Assembly: GCA_019918135.1 (NCBI GenBank)
Contig: WBZZ01003758.1
Coordinates: forward strand, 106,001-170,000
Reading direction: 5' to 3'
Origin: Paulinella micropora
Taxonomy: Eukaryota > Cercozoa > Imbricatea > Euglyphida > Paulinellidae
Length of the DNA stretch: 64,000 nt
The stretch's first letter is position 1. Each line of letters starts with the position of its first letter. The notes under the pieces were generated by a model. That model searched no databases, was not told the origin of the DNA, and was given only the letters and a program-made list of their open reading frames with translations. The position numbers were made by a program, and so were the translations under genes. Positions 1 to 9,088 of the stretch are shown in pieces.

Positions 1-1376
1 CCCTCCCTGGATGTGCGAGAGCTGGCGTTGCTGAGCGCACTGCACGCGAGCGGCCCCCCGGCGGCGGGGCCCCGCGGACCCCTGTGCTACCTGCGCGAGC
101 TGCCGCCGGGCGGCCTGGGCGGGGCGCGCCTGCGCAGGCTGTACCTGGGCCGGGCCCCCCAGCTGCGTTCGCTGCACGGGCTGCACGTGCTGGCACCCCG
201 CCTGGCCGAGCTGCAGCTGGAGCACTGCTCCTCCTTGCAAGATATCAGCAGCCTGGCCCTGCTGCCCGAGCTCCGCTGTGTCAGGCTCTCGCACATCAGA
301 CCGGCGTTCAGCCTAGGGTCGCTGCAGCGGTCGGCCGCCCGGCTCAGGACGCTCAGCCTCCGCCACTGCCCCTTGCTGTCCCAGGCGGAGGCGCTGGCGC
401 GCTGGCCCGACCTAGAAGAGCTCGAGCTGGCCTCTTGCTCTAGCCTGCGGGGCCTGGGCTTCCTAGCCGGCCACCCCCGGCTCCGCCGGCTAGTGCTGCG
501 CGGCCTGTGGACCCCCGACCTCGGCTCGCTGCTGTCCGCCCTGCTGCAGCTGGAATACCTGCACGTCGAGAACTGTCCCGCCGTAGCCACGTTAGACGCC
601 GTTGAGCCCGGCCTGCCCCGGCTGCGGGTGCTGCGGGTCCTGGACTGCCCCTCCCTGCAGAGCCTGCGGCTCCCACACTGTGCGCCCGGCCTCGAGGTCC
701 TGCACGTGCGCCTGGCGCCGCAGGCCGCCGACCCCCTGGGCCGGACGCCCTGGCCGCGCCTGCCGGAGCTGCGCAACGTGGACCTAGGCGACCTCGAACC
801 GCCGGGCCACAGCCTGGACTTCTTGGCCGGCGTGCCGCACCTGCACACGCTGCGGCTCCGCTACCCGGCCGCCGGCTGTGCGTCCCGCGACTGCCCGCTC
901 ACCCACGCCCCCGACCTGCGGCCGCTGGCGGCCTGCCGCGGGCTGCGCGTGCTGTCGCTGCTGCCGGCGCTGGGCTCGATCGAGCCCTCCGGGCTCGGGC
1001 TGCTGCCCGAGCTACGGGAGCTCGAGCTGCGGGGGCTGGTTTACGCGCCCCTGGCCGCGCTCCTGTGCCTGCAGACCACCCAGGTCACCCTGTCAGTGGC
1101 CGCGCTAGCACCGCTGGCCGCGCTGGCCTCGCTAGACCTGTCCGGCTCGGGGGGCTGGCCGTCCTCAAGGGCCTGGCTAGCCTGCGCCACCTGCGCCAGG
1201 TGCGCGTGAGTGGCTGCTTCTCCCTGTGCTTTATCGAGCGCCTAGACTTGCTGCAGGCCAGGGGCGTGGACTTGGTGGGCCTCCCCGACACCTACCCCTT
1301 CCGGCATACACCGGCGGCGGAGGCGCCCCGCCCGGGCGCGAGGGCCAAGCGGCGGCTCGCGGGGCACGACCCCTAG
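1..1376 (+). pseudogene. F-box/LRR protein, copy A (5' end outside window)
   Basis: The frame is open from base 1 and matches copy B (22,683-24,418) from that copy's base 23,019, so the F-box part lies outside the window. What remains is a long series of leucine-rich repeats of the type LxxLxLxxC, ending in a basic tail. Against copy B this copy lacks 24 bases near 1,070 (eight residues, in frame) and has lost one G in the run at about 1,147-1,153, which shifts the frame to a stop at 1,209; the original frame continues to the TAG at 1,374. An F-box/LRR protein would normally be a substrate-recruiting subunit of an SCF ubiquitin ligase; that role is inferred from copy B. The gene is convergent with the GNAT gene and is followed by TTGGATTAAA (1,428-1,437), a likely 3'-end signal. 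Confidence 0.8.
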
Positions 1377-1469
1377 GCGGCAGCACGGCCCTCCCCGCCC
1401 CGCTCCTCTGCCCTGGTCATCTTTATTTGGATTAAAGGCAGGGGCTTTTTACTAACCAGGAACTAGAGC

Positions 1470-2579
1470 TCACTCCCCCCCCGCTCCAGGGGGGGGCTGG
1501 TCCACGCCGGAAGCGGCCTCCAGCCGTAAGACCAACTCCCAGGCTACCGCGTCACGCCCGCCGCCGTCGCCCGCCCGCGGTGACCGCGCCTGGCGGGGCT
1601 GCCGGGCCGCGCCGAGATCCAGGCGTGCGTAAGCTAGGGCTAGCGCCACGAGGTCCACGTGCTGGAACCAGCGCCTCTCCAGTGCGAGGTCCGGCGGACC
1701 GGCCTCTGCGGGCCGGGGGGGCGCCTGCCCGGGCAGGCGCAGCCCCCAGAGCCAGAAGCTAGCGGCCCCCGTCGGACGCACGCCCAGCCCCGCCGCGCCG
1801 GGCGCCACCACGTCGCGCCCCGCCATGACGGGCCCGAAGAAGACCGCCTGCCCGTCGACCAGACAGAGCAGCTTGGTGTACCCGCCGCGCGGCGCTGCTG
1901 CTCGACCACCTTGAACGGAAAATAGACGCGGCCGGCCACGCGCAGGGCGGGGAACGCCAGTGTGCGCTGGGGGTACGGCCTGTCCCGCCCAGGGTACGCA
2001 GCGGGCGGCGCCCGCCGCCGGTGCCGCACGAGCCGGCACGGTCCAAGCCCCGGACCCGAACAGCAAGTGCACGGCGCAAGTTTGCACTCCGCGGAGCCGC
2101 TGCCGCAGCCCAGCCAGTCCGTCCGCCGGCCGCGGGATGTCGCGGCACAGCACCTGCGCCCGCCCCGCGCCGGCTGGCTCCCACCCCCGTGAGAGCCAGA
2201 AGGTGTAGTCGTGCTGCGGCTCACGGCGCAGCACCAGGTAATCGGCGGGGGTCGTGCGGGCCAGGTACGCCAGCAACCCCGCCACGAAGGCGCTGCCGAT
2301 CCCCTGGCGTCGTCGCCCCACGTCTACTTCACAGAGGTCCAGGCGCCAGCCGTCGGCTACCGACAGCAGCGCGTACGCTAGCAGCTGCTCACCTTCTTCG
2401 TACACCAGCAACAGCCTCCCGGGCTCGGCTAGTGCGCTTGCCAGGAGGTTCCAGTTGTGCCTGAACCCGGTGTCTGCGTGGGTGCCCGACGAACGTTCCA
2501 CCAGCTCTCGCAGGACGGGCAGGTCGGGGGGCTGCGCCGCGCGCACCGAGGCCTCCCCGCTCCACCTCTCGCTAGCCAT
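1470..2579 (-). pseudogene. GNAT-type N-acetyltransferase, copy A
   Basis: ATG at 2,577-2,579. The first about 190 residues form a GNAT domain: beta strands, then motif A with VDVGRRRQGIGSAF (residues 86-99), the acetyl-CoA pyrophosphate loop of the family. A second, unassigned C-terminal region follows. The reading frame is open, but the middle (about 1,890-1,990) is read in a different frame from the one that looks protein-like: copy A lacks two bases near 1,990 relative to copy B, and both copies need one more frame change near 1,890. The shared lesion, or a site common to both copies, predates the duplication. Substrate unknown. Family assignment of the N-terminal domain is firm; function of the whole protein is not. 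Confidence 0.7.
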
Positions 2580-2844
2580 GCGCTATTTTGCGGTGGCTGC
2601 GCGGCGCCAGGCCCCTCCGGGAGACCCCCGGAGACCCATCCGGCGCTCCACGCCCCGGGCCGGGCTGCACGCCGGCGCGGGGCCTCTCCCCCCCCCCGCT
2701 GGGGCGCGGGGTTCGGTCTGCCCCCCCCCCGTGGTGGCAGCCCAGGTCGCGGAGCGCTGTGGCGCGGGTCCCGGGCCCCGCGGCAGGTGGACCCCCCTAG
2801 GGGCCGGAAGGGGGTAGGGTAAAGGGGGGGGGGGGGGGGTCCTC

Positions 2845-2985
2845 CTGCTCGGAGGAGGCACCCCCCCCCCCCCTCTGAGTGGAGGCACCCCCCCCCCCCC
2901 CTGGGAGGAGGCACCCCCCCCCTCTGGGAGGAGGCACCCCCCCCTTGGGAGGAGGCACCCCCCCCCTCTCAGGGAGGCGCAGGGA
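2845..2985. repeat. Minisatellite GGAGGAGGCACCCCCCC, about 5 units
   Basis: Five imperfect units of about 20-27 bases with core GAGGAGGCACCCCCCC followed by TCTGGGA, TTGGGA or TCTCAGG. The homologous place in copy B (about 25,848-26,130) has about 13 units, so copy number has changed since the duplication. Confidence 0.85.
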
Positions 2986-3074
2986 GCAAGCAACCTCCCG
3001 GGGGGCCACTCTAGATCCCGGTCGCATAGGAATGGGGGGGGTGGCGCCAGAGAAGAAGCGGGACGACGAGGGCC

Positions 3075-3215
3075 CCCTCTCCCTCTCTTGAGACTCATGA
3101 GACAAACTCGAGGACAGCCCCCCCTCTCTTGAGACACTTGAGACAAGCTCTAGTGACACCCCCCCCCTCTCTTGAGACACTTTTGAGACAAGCTCGAGAA
3201 CACACCCCCCCCCCC
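3075..3215. repeat. Three tandem units of about 45 bp with TTGAGACAC cores
   Basis: Each unit reads CCCTCTCTTGAGACAC, then TTGAGACAAGCTC and a short A/C tail. The same three units occur in copy B (about 26,240-26,365). Confidence 0.75.
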
Positions 3216-3219
3216 CAAG

Positions 3220-3350
3220 AGAAAAGAATCAAGGCACGGGGGATGCCAGGGTCCCCCCCAACTAGGGAAAAAAGGAAGGCACGGGATGCCAGGGTTCCCC
3301 CCCTGTCAAACTCAGGGGGTCGGGCTCCCCCCCCTCCAAACTCAGGGAGT
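3220..3350. repeat. Tandem units containing GGCACGGGATGCC
   Basis: Two units of about 50 bases carry a purine-rich stretch with A-runs followed by AGGCACGGGATGCCAGGG. GGCA-CGGGA-TGCC is a small inverted repeat able to form a hairpin. Copy B (about 26,375-26,515) has three units. Confidence 0.65.
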
Positions 3351-3622
3351 CACAGGGAGAGGAGGGGTGTGTCCTGCGCCCGAGCCACCCCCCCTCCTAC
3401 GCCGACGGACTCCGGGCGACCGGGAGCGGGGGAAAGTGAGGTTGGAATAATTCCCCAGGTCGGGCGGGAGGGGGGGTGTAGGGAGGCAGAGAAAACGCGC
3501 CCCCCCCCCCCTTCCCCTCCCCGGGGGGGGTGACCCCACCCCCCCCTCTCCCACCCGAGCACCGTGCCCTGACCCCGTCACCACATTCCGCCCCGTCCGT
3601 GGTGGAGCCGTGGGCTGTGCAC

Positions 3623-4939
3623 ATGCGTTGGTGGCCATCGGCGTACTGCTGCTGGGCGCTGGGCCTGGCCTGGGGCGTCGCCGGGCTGTTGTCGCGGCAG
3701 GCACAGTGTGTCGAGGCCGTGCGGGCCAAGGAGCGTGAACTGGCGAGCGTCACCGGGCCGTTGCTGCACCAGATTGTGGAGACGGGCCAATGTGCCGACC
3801 GGGCACGCGGAAGGCTGTCCAGCCAGTGGCAATGGAGCCTGTCGTGGTCCAGGCTGCTGCCCAATGCTACGCACGCCATGTGGTCGGAGAGCGAAGTCAG
3901 CTGCCTCGTGTTCTTGTACTACCCGGACGTGTGGAACGCCTACCAGCACCTAGCCCGGGCGCCCGAACGGAGTGTCCTGGGCGGGCTCGCCCTCGTGCAC
4001 CGGCTGGGGGGTGCTTACGCGGCCAGGGAACTAGAGCTGCTGTCCCCCTGGACCACGTGGCCCGGCCCCGGCGTAGCCGACAGCCTGCTGCTGCCGGGGC
4101 CCGCCATCTTCTGGGCCGCTCTGCCCGGCGCCCGGACGCCGTACTACGTGCTGCAGTTCCTGCACTCACGCCTGCAGGACCGGGGCTGGGGGCGGTCGCT
4201 CTGGGGTGAGCCCGCCGACCTGCCGGGCGCCGCGCTGGCCGACGCGCTGGCGCAGCTCGCCGGCGTCCAGGACCCCGCCCCGCTCGCGAACGAGACCCAT
4301 ACTTGGCAGGTCATGGGCCTGCCCGAGTCCGTGCTGGTGCTGGACCCCGCGGTCTGGACGCAGGGCCCCGTCGCGCGCCTCCACTCGGACCAGTGGCGGT
4401 CGGCCTGGGGGGTCCTGTGCTGGTGGCCCGCGCCGCCCGCGTGGCTGTGGGTCGGCGTGGCGCTCGCGCTAGCCTCGGCGTGCTGCTACTGCGGCGCCGC
4501 GTGGCGGCGCTGGCCGGGGGGGCGGCGCGGTTACCAGCCCGTGCGCCAGGGCCCGGAGCGGGGTCCGGCCGCCTGGCCCCTGGCACGCCGCCGGCCGGCG
4601 CCGCGCACGTCGTCGCAGCGCGGCCAGGCACGGGCGCCCCCGCCCCGCTCCTCCACGGACTCCCCCCCGGGGCCGGCTGGGTGGCCGGCGGAGCCGGGGC
4701 CGGCGGGGTGGCAGACGAGGCCGGGCCGCCGGGCGAGGACGACGAGCAGGCGGCCGAGGACGGTTACTTTTAATGACTCACGTAGGGTTGGCCGCACGGC
4801 GTTTGCCCCCGCCACCCACTGCCCCCCCCCCCCCCCGCTTTTTCTTCTCTCCCTCACTCACGACGGTGCCCCTTGCCGGTGTGGGTGTCGACCTGGCGCC
4901 CGCAGTGGGTGCACTTGGCGACTGCGTGGCACAGGCTGA
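3623..4939 (+). CDS. Two-TM membrane protein, copy A (3' frameshift)
   Basis: ATG at 3,623, matching copy B's ATG at 26,830; an upstream frame in C-runs is ignored. The product has an N-terminal hydrophobic segment just after MRWWPS (signal anchor), an extracellular or lumenal domain of about 250 residues with N-glycosylation sequons (NATH, NETH) and few cysteines, a second hydrophobic segment (WLWVGVALALASACCY), then a Pro/Arg-rich cytoplasmic tail. Copy A has lost one C near 4,716, so its last residues are read out of frame to 4,939; the original stop is TAA at 4,771. No family recognised. A virion envelope or host-surface protein is a guess from topology only. Confidence 0.65.
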   Translation: MRWWPSAYCCWALGLAWGVAGLLSRQAQCVEAVRAKERELASVTGPLLHQIVETGQCADRARGRLSSQWQWSLSWSRLLPNATHAMWSESEVSCLVFLYYPDVWNAYQHLARAPERSVLGGLALVHRLGGAYAARELELLSPWTTWPGPGVADSLLLPGPAIFWAALPGARTPYYVLQFLHSRLQDRGWGRSLWGEPADLPGAALADALAQLAGVQDPAPLANETHTWQVMGLPESVLVLDPAVWTQGPVARLHSDQWRSAWGVLCWWPAPPAWLWVGVALALASACCYCGAAWRRWPGGRRGYQPVRQGPERGPAAWPLARRRPAPRTSSQRGQARAPPPRSSTDSPPGPAGWPAEPGPAGWQTRPGRRARTTSRRPRTVTFNDSRRVGRTAFAPATHCPPPPPLFLLSLTHDGAPCRCGCRPGARSGCTWRLRGTG

Positions 4940-5846
4940 GGGCGGCCTGCACGCGCTCGAGACCCTGGTGCGCGGGGCTCGCGCTGCCTTCCCCCAAGGA
5001 GGGCAGCGAGATCGTAGCGCCCGCCGGCCCGCCGGGCAGGCTTTCGACGACGTGATTGGCCCCCCGCAGGAAGTTCTCGGCCGCCACGAGCGCCGCCGCT
5101 TGGCCGCCAGGCGGCCGACTGGGCTCGTTGCCTGATTCCTGTTCTCCTTCAGGCAGGATACTACGGCTCGGACCGTCCGCCTCGTCGTTTACCGCGACCT
5201 GGCTGCGGCTAAGGAGGCCTGACTCCTCGTGGTCAGCAGCCGCCCTCTCCTCTGCTGCGGCTGTCCCCAGCACGATTTCCAAAGCAGACAGCCTGTTACG
5301 GACGCGGCTGAGCAGCGCCCACTGCCTCTCGCTGGCCCCGTGGCCCTCTGGCGTGACCCGTGCCACTGCCTGGCGCAATTGCCGTTCCAGCCGCCGCCTC
5401 TTAGCGGGCTCGGTTTGTCGCGCCCAAAAGGCCCCGCAGAGGTAAAAAAGGACAGCCAAGGCCTGCACGGCAGACAGAGACTGCGCGCCCCGAGTCCGGC
5501 GGCTGTCCTCAAATTGCATAATTTGGCAGACCAGGCTGTTCAGCCGCTGCGAGGACAGTGTCGGACTTGGTCTTGCACCGGTAGTGACCCTAGGCTCGGC
5601 TTTGCCTGGCGCGCCGAAGTAGACGTCCTCGGGATTCAGCTCCAGTAAAGGAAATGCATTCTCCTGGAGCAGCCCGGCTATCTTCCTCTGAATCGCAGAT
5701 TGTAGCTGGACTAGCAGCTCCGAGGGAGCCTCGTTGATTTGCCCGGTCAGGAGGTCGTGGACAGACAGGTGGGGGGCTTCGGGCCCCGGGCCCGTTGCCT
5801 GATCACCCGACTCCTCCTCTTCGTGCCTGGAACCGGCGGCTCCCAT
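4854..5846 (-). CDS. Uncharacterised protein X, copy A (intact)
   Basis: First ATG at 5,844-5,846 gives 330 residues. The N-terminus is acidic and polar. A central helical region includes a hydrophobic stretch (LAVLFYLCGAFW) followed by a very basic segment, then an acidic Ser/Glu-rich linker. The C-terminus has CTHCGRQVDTHTGKGH, a CxxC plus two histidines that could bind one zinc. I recognise no family. The 3' end overlaps the frameshifted tail of the membrane gene on the other strand (4,854-4,939). Copy B (28,040-29,032) has the same protein broken by two frameshifts, which supports this frame as the real one. Confidence 0.6.
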   Translation of the reverse strand: MGAAGSRHEEEESGDQATGPGPEAPHLSVHDLLTGQINEAPSELLVQLQSAIQRKIAGLLQENAFPLLELNPEDVYFGAPGKAEPRVTTGARPSPTLSSQRLNSLVCQIMQFEDSRRTRGAQSLSAVQALAVLFYLCGAFWARQTEPAKRRRLERQLRQAVARVTPEGHGASERQWALLSRVRNRLSALEIVLGTAAAEERAAADHEESGLLSRSQVAVNDEADGPSRSILPEGEQESGNEPSRPPGGQAAALVAAENFLRGANHVVESLPGGPAGATISLPSLGEGSASPAHQGLERVQAALSLCHAVAKCTHCGRQVDTHTGKGHRRE

Positions 5847-6130
5847 AGTCAGCACAGGTTGGCTCGTACGTCGTACCCTTGTCACGAAACGATCCGCCTT
5901 TGGCACAGTAGGCCGGTGGTGCCGGGTCCCCGGCTGGCGGGCCGGGCGGGGGACGGAGAGAGAGAGGGTAAGGGGGGAGGCTAGCGAGGAGGGAAGGAAA
6001 CGAGGTGGAGCGGGGCTTGCGCCTGCAGGGAGAAGCGTCGGGGGCCGAGGGGGGGGGGGGGGGGGAGAGGGGGGTGCCCCCCCCGGTTGCCGGAGCGCGC
6101 CACGGTGGTTTTAGGACCGGACTAGCTAGG

Positions 6131-6934
6131 CTAGCGTGACTTAGGCCCAGGGGCTGGCTCCTCCCGGAACCGGGCCGGCCGCCTGCCCAGGCTAGAACCA
6201 GGCCACGCGTAACCCCGGAAGACCACGTCCGTGTCGGCCCACACTTGGCCAGTGAGGGCCGCCGGCAGCGGGCCCAGCACCAGGACGCGCAGGCGGGGGA
6301 AGCGCAGGCACTGGAAGCCGAGGGTGAGCTCCGACAGGCCGGCGGGGCGGTCCCGGCCGCCGTACGCTAGCCACAGCGTTTCCAAGCGGGGGAACCTGGT
6401 CTGGCTGAGGAAGCTGCACGCGGCGGCAAACCGCCGCGGGCAGTCCGCCTCGACGCGCAGCTCGACTAGTTGGCAGGTAGGCGCGGTCACCGCGTCCGGG
6501 CGGGGCTCGCGGAGGTTCCGGCCCAGGTCGAAGCCCCGCGCGCCGCTCACCACGTGCAGCGCCAGCACGTCCAGGCCCAGGCCGGCCCCTAGCACGGAGA
6601 GCGGAGCCACGAAGGCGATCTTGGCCAGCCGCAGTCGCTCGTCCACGTCGACCACCACTTCGACCGGGCCCCGCGGCGGCCGGCCGGCCGCCGGCTGCTC
6701 CCAGGCAGCCAGCAGGTGGGACAGCCTCCAGGAGTAGCGGGGCTGTGCCCTGCCCTGGTGGGGGGCCAAGTCCCACACCACGGCCAGCGCGGCCAGGTCC
6801 ACGGCGCACAGGAGGTAGCTGGCGACGAGCCGGCGGCACACCGCCGGGAGTGGCTGGTACCCGTCGGTCTGACTAGGCCCCCTAAGCTTGCCGTCCCCCG
6901 GCGCCCCGCGGCCGGCCGTCGGGTTGGCTGCCAT
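6131..6934 (-). CDS. F-box-like protein, copy A
   Basis: ATG at 6,932-6,934, 267 residues. Residues about 28-58 (PLPAVCRRLVASYL...DLAALAVVW) fit an F-box: Leu-Pro start, hydrophobic helix, then a DL-x-x-L-A-x-V helix. The rest is a set of irregular leucine-rich strands (LVELRVEADCPRRF, LETLWLAY, LSELTLGFQCLRFPRLRVLVLG), consistent with a short LRR solenoid. Likely an SCF adaptor recruiting a host or viral target to ubiquitylation; target unknown. Divergent from the kinase-like gene, whose ATG is 230 bases away. Longer upstream open frame rejected because it shadows the kinase gene. Confidence 0.65.
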   Translation of the reverse strand: MAANPTAGRGAPGDGKLRGPSQTDGYQPLPAVCRRLVASYLLCAVDLAALAVVWDLAPHQGRAQPRYSWRLSHLLAAWEQPAAGRPPRGPVEVVVDVDERLRLAKIAFVAPLSVLGAGLGLDVLALHVVSGARGFDLGRNLREPRPDAVTAPTCQLVELRVEADCPRRFAAACSFLSQTRFPRLETLWLAYGGRDRPAGLSELTLGFQCLRFPRLRVLVLGPLPAALTGQVWADTDVVFRGYAWPGSSLGRRPARFREEPAPGPKSR

Positions 6935-7163
6935 TCGCTTCCACCGCCCTGGGTCAGAAGTGTGCCGGGCGGGCGCCGTGCACACGCGTGCGCCAGGGGG
7001 GCTGACGCCGGCAGCGGGGGCGGGGAGGGGGCGCGTGTGCGCGTCCCCCGGGCCGTGGGGCCGGGACCGCGGGAGGGAAGGGGGGTGGTGCGCCGCGGGC
7101 AGGAGGCACTGCGGAGAAGAAACAGGGAGGGGAAACCGTGGGGGGGCGTGGGGGGGGGGGACA

Positions 7164-8505
7164 ATGGCTCGGGTACTTGGCTGTAAACCACGTATGCTTG
7201 CCTCCTCACCCGCTGGTCGCCCAGGCGGGGCAGTCCCGCTCGACCGAGAGCACCGGCTGCTGCCAGGCAAGGCGGCCTGGCTCCAGGGGGCTCCCCCCCC
7301 CCGAGACCAGCCCCCAGGCGAATTAGCCTGGCTGTGGCAGCAGGTGTCGTCCGCTGCTGCCCAGGGGCTGGCCGGTCCGCCGGGGCCGCTGGCCGCCCTG
7401 CACGCTATGCTCAGAGCACGGATAGAGCGGCACGAGGCCTGCCCAGGAGCTACCGAGGAGTGCCTGTGCACTCAGGACCAGGACCGGGACCAGGACTGGG
7501 CGTGCGCGGGGTCCGTCAACGTAGTCACTCGCCTGACGACTGCCTATGTCGTGCGAGCCGGCTACGAGTACCTCAGCGAGGCCGAGCTAGCGGCCCGCCG
7601 TGACTGGGCCAACGCGCTGGCCACGGAAGAGGTCCGCGTCAGCCATTTGCTGTACGGGTGGGCCGTGCCGTACAACGTGGCCACATTCATGCAACAGCTG
7701 CGTGCGTTTAATGACGAGCAACGTCAGTACAAGGATACGTGCCGCGAGATCCCGCAGCTGGGGGGCTTCCTGTTCGAGCCCGGACCGTCGCCGCGGCGCC
7801 AGTGTCCGTATCCCTACTGGTTGCAACATGCTGGAAATCCCGCCGGTCGCGAGTTCTATCTTATCCTGCATATCCTCCCCTTGGGCCAGATGGTCAGCAC
7901 CCTGCTGGCCTCCCAGAGTACACAGCAAGAGCACCACAGGGTCTTGCAGTCGGTGCACGGCACTCTGCTTCGATACTTGCAGGTGCTACAGGAGAAGGCA
8001 AGGGCAGAGCCGGACAGAGCCTACGGTTGCCTGGACCTGAGGTTTGATAATATGTTGCAGGTCCAAGAGAGAGGGGGCCCTGTCGTGAGGCTGATCGACG
8101 TAGAGCCGTACGACAGGTGGACCGTGCCTTTAGCCCAAGCCATGGCGTGGAGAGAATCTCTTCGATGGCACAGTGATGCCGCCTGGGCGCTGGCCCTGTA
8201 CCTCTTTACGTTGGCCAAGTCGGTAGCTAACCTGCTGATTGATATGGAGCACACAGGCGTCCTTTGTGTGCCGGAGGGCTCGGCCCAGGGTTCGTTGCCA
8301 CCGCAGGGCTTTTCCTGTCCTTTCGAGGAAGCGGTGAAGGTGCTGAGGGCAGAAGCGAAGGAGGTCGGGGGGGGCAGCGCAGCGGTAGGCCTGGCCGAGG
8401 CCTTGCACCTGCTGGCCGACGTGCAGTGGACTAACACGCCCACCCCCGGAGGCTTCCTCGAGCGGATGGAGCGCTACGTACACAGAACGAAGCCCGGGGG
8501 AAATA
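7164..8505 (+). CDS. Kinase-fold protein, copy A (3' end lost at rearrangement)
   Basis: ATG at 7,164 chosen because the upstream frame overlaps the F-box gene. Residues 291-296 read DLRFDN, matching the catalytic-loop pattern D-x-x-x-x-N of protein-kinase/aminoglycoside-phosphotransferase folds, and residues 311-315 read IDVEP in place of DFG/DFE. Ahead of it lies a plausible hinge (LHILPLGQM). The canonical VAIK lysine and glycine-rich loop are not obvious, so activity is uncertain. Identity with the other copies stops at 8,505; the reading frame then runs into antisense helicase sequence to 9,479. The natural C-terminus, seen in copy C (42,419-42,785), is Lys-rich and is missing here. Confidence 0.6.
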
Positions 8506-9088
8506 TGGGGCGGTGCCGCCAGCGCGGCGCTCTCGTCCTCCAGGCGCCGCCGCTTGCGCGCCGGCACCAGCGCCGACGCGGCGGGGGGCGCCACCCCCGG
8601 GGGCGCCCGGGCCGGCAGCCCCCCGAACTCCAGCAGGCACGCCTGCCAGCCCGCGCCAGCGGCCGGCGCGGCCGCCGGCACGGCGGCGCCCGGGGGCTCG
8701 GATTCCCCGCCGTCGCCCAGCAGCTCGGTGACCTGGGCCGCCGCCTCGGCTTCCTGCTGCCACAGCCGGGCCAGGCGGGCCTGGTGGGCGGGCCGGAGCT
8801 CGCACACCACGACCGTGCGCCTGAACGTGAACTCGCCTCCTCCCGCGCGAGCGTCGTCCGCGCCGGCGAACACCTGCACCCCGCACTCGCGGGCCAGCCC
8901 GTCCCCCGTGAACAGGCACAGCTTGGACAGCCGCTGGTACAGCTCGCCCAGGTTCGTGGAGCCCCCCGCGTCCAGCACCCGGATCGGCCGGCCCGTGGCG
9001 CGGTCGAAGCCCCGGCGCACGTACTGCCCCCCGCAGTAGCGCAACACGAATTCCTCGTACGTCAGCGCGCCCCGCGGCATGCCGGGCC
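8506..9088 (-). pseudogene. Internal fragment of the SNF2 helicase gene
   Basis: This 583-base piece is nearly identical to the middle of the helicase genes of copies B (about 33,050-33,617) and C (about 43,712-44,284), encoding the insert between the two RecA lobes. It has neither the start nor either ATPase motif set. Both ends are sharp: kinase sequence ends at 8,505, and at 9,088 an unrelated EGF-like gene begins. It is a remnant left by deletion or recombination, not a gene. Confidence 0.85.

Larger units (their letters stand above)
2580..3622. promoter_or_regulatory. Divergent intergenic region full of C-run minisatellites (copy A)
   Basis: About 1 kb without a credible gene lies between the divergent GNAT and membrane-protein genes. 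It holds three successive short-period repeat families described separately (2,845-2,985; 3,075-3,215; 3,220-3,350) and long poly-G/poly-C runs. Open frames here are artefacts of the low-complexity sequence. The promoters of both flanking genes must lie in or beside it. Confidence 0.6.
1..8505. repeat. Segmental duplication block A (pairs with 23,019 to about 31,880)
   Basis: Base 1 aligns with 23,019 and gene order and strand are the same for six genes. Differences are mainly short indels in G/C runs, minisatellite copy number and the kinase/F-box divergent promoter. Confidence 0.9.
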
